This document shows, in pieces, positions 5,481 to 5,981 of a stretch of DNA of 5,981 bases (position 1 is the stretch's first letter; every line of letters starts with the position of its first letter). The notes below the pieces were generated by a model, which had not been told where the DNA came from, ran no database searches, and saw only the letters and a program-made list of their open reading frames with translations. The position numbers and the translations under genes are program-made. The DNA is from ZC4RG35 sp041747855. GTDB lineage: Bacteria > Actinomycetota > Acidimicrobiia > Spongiisociales > ZC4RG35. The stretch is taken from contig JBGTEJ010000045.1 in NCBI GenBank assembly GCA_041747855.1, forward strand, positions 1 to 5,981. The letters are read 5' to 3'.

Positions 5481-5981
5481 TGGTCACGTCGGAGGCGGTT
5501 CTCAAGTGGGCCGACTGGGCCGAGGATTCCCCGCTGTATCAGCATCTTTGTGGGGTGATCGCAGGCGACGCCGAACTGATGCGTGTGATCAATCGGCTCG
5601 AGCACACCCCGCAATTGAACATCCTGTTCGCAGCTGTCCAGTACCTGATGACGAGTGGTGGCGAGCATGATCTCGCATCCTTCTACCCGAACTTCACAAA
5701 CGAGCCACTTTCTCTAGCGGGGGTAGCCCGGCCGTTCCGTGACTTCGTCCTGGCGAACGAGGGAGAGATCGTCGAACTTGGTGCCACCCGCTACACCCAA
5801 ACGAATGAGTGCCGTCGATGTCTCGCCCTCTTGCCGATGACGTGGATGTCGGGTCTCGATCGGTTCCACCTCGTCGATGTGGGGACCAGCGCAGGTCTCA
5901 ACTTGCTCCTCGACAAGTATCACTACCGGTGGGGCGGGTTCGAGTGGGGTCCCGAGTCGCCGGTTTCGCTGGTGGGTCAAG
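5480..5981 (+). CDS. DUF2332 family protein (C-terminus beyond window)
   Basis: The ATG at 5480 shares its first base with the RNase H stop (TGATG), a sign of translational coupling. No independent Shine-Dalgarno site is evident. The frame is open for 167 codons to the window edge. Hallmarks of DUF2332 include SPLYQHLCGVIAGD (17-30), the QTNECRRCLALLP segment (107-119) and LVDVGTSAGLNLLLDKYHYRW (131-151). The last resembles the glycine-rich SAM-binding loop of class I methyltransferases and is followed by the aromatic run typical of this family. The molecular function is not established. If the fold is methyltransferase-like, the operon would carry two such proteins. About half or more of a typical family member (over 300 residues) is missing to the right. 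Confidence 0.85.
   Translation, partial: MVTSEAVLKWADWAEDSPLYQHLCGVIAGDAELMRVINRLEHTPQLNILFAAVQYLMTSGGEHDLASFYPNFTNEPLSLAGVARPFRDFVLANEGEIVELGATRYTQTNECRRCLALLPMTWMSGLDRFHLVDVGTSAGLNLLLDKYHYRWGGFEWGPESPVSLVGQ

Overview
The window reads as a piece of chromosome from a GC-rich bacterium, most likely an actinobacterium and possibly an uncultured Acidimicrobiia-like lineage. The reasons are the strong G/C preference at third codon positions, GTG and TTG starts, a DUF2332 gene (a family best known from Actinobacteria), an RNase H/histidine-phosphatase neighbourhood that recalls the fused mycobacterial protein Rv2228c, and several starts placed as if for leaderless mRNAs. The taxonomic call is inference; no rRNA or other marker gene is present.

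Layout. (1) Positions 1-616, minus strand: the N-terminal 205 codons of a gene that runs off the left edge. It holds four zinc-knuckle repeats with an exact 40-residue period, followed by the start of what looks like an HNH endonuclease domain. (2) Positions 617-768: a short divergent intergenic region with a candidate promoter for each flanking gene. (3) Positions 769-2823, plus strand: a complete membrane-bound, ion-pumping pyrophosphatase (hppA) with K+-dependent-type residues and a gate glutamate in the Thermotoga-type position. It ends in tandem stops and a strong GC hairpin. (4) Positions 2906-5981, plus strand: a tightly packed four-gene run. It consists of a tandem-domain histidine phosphatase, a class I SAM methyltransferase (start overlaps the preceding stop), an RNase HI with an N-terminal four-cysteine zinc ribbon, and a DUF2332 protein cut by the right edge (TGATG overlap).

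How they fit together. The pyrophosphatase hydrolyses the PPi released by biosynthesis and stores the energy as an ion gradient. It is probably transcribed alone, because a hairpin separates it from the next gene. The four downstream genes are probably co-transcribed, but their shared purpose is not evident. Phosphatase and RNase H are physically fused in mycobacteria and streptomycetes, so this run may be an unfused, expanded form of that association. No CRISPR array, RNA gene, insertion sequence or attachment site was seen, and no gene-free stretch exceeds about 155 bases. The most unusual items are the four-repeat HNH protein, the doubled phosphatase with two intact active sites, and the pump's mixed ion-specificity signature.
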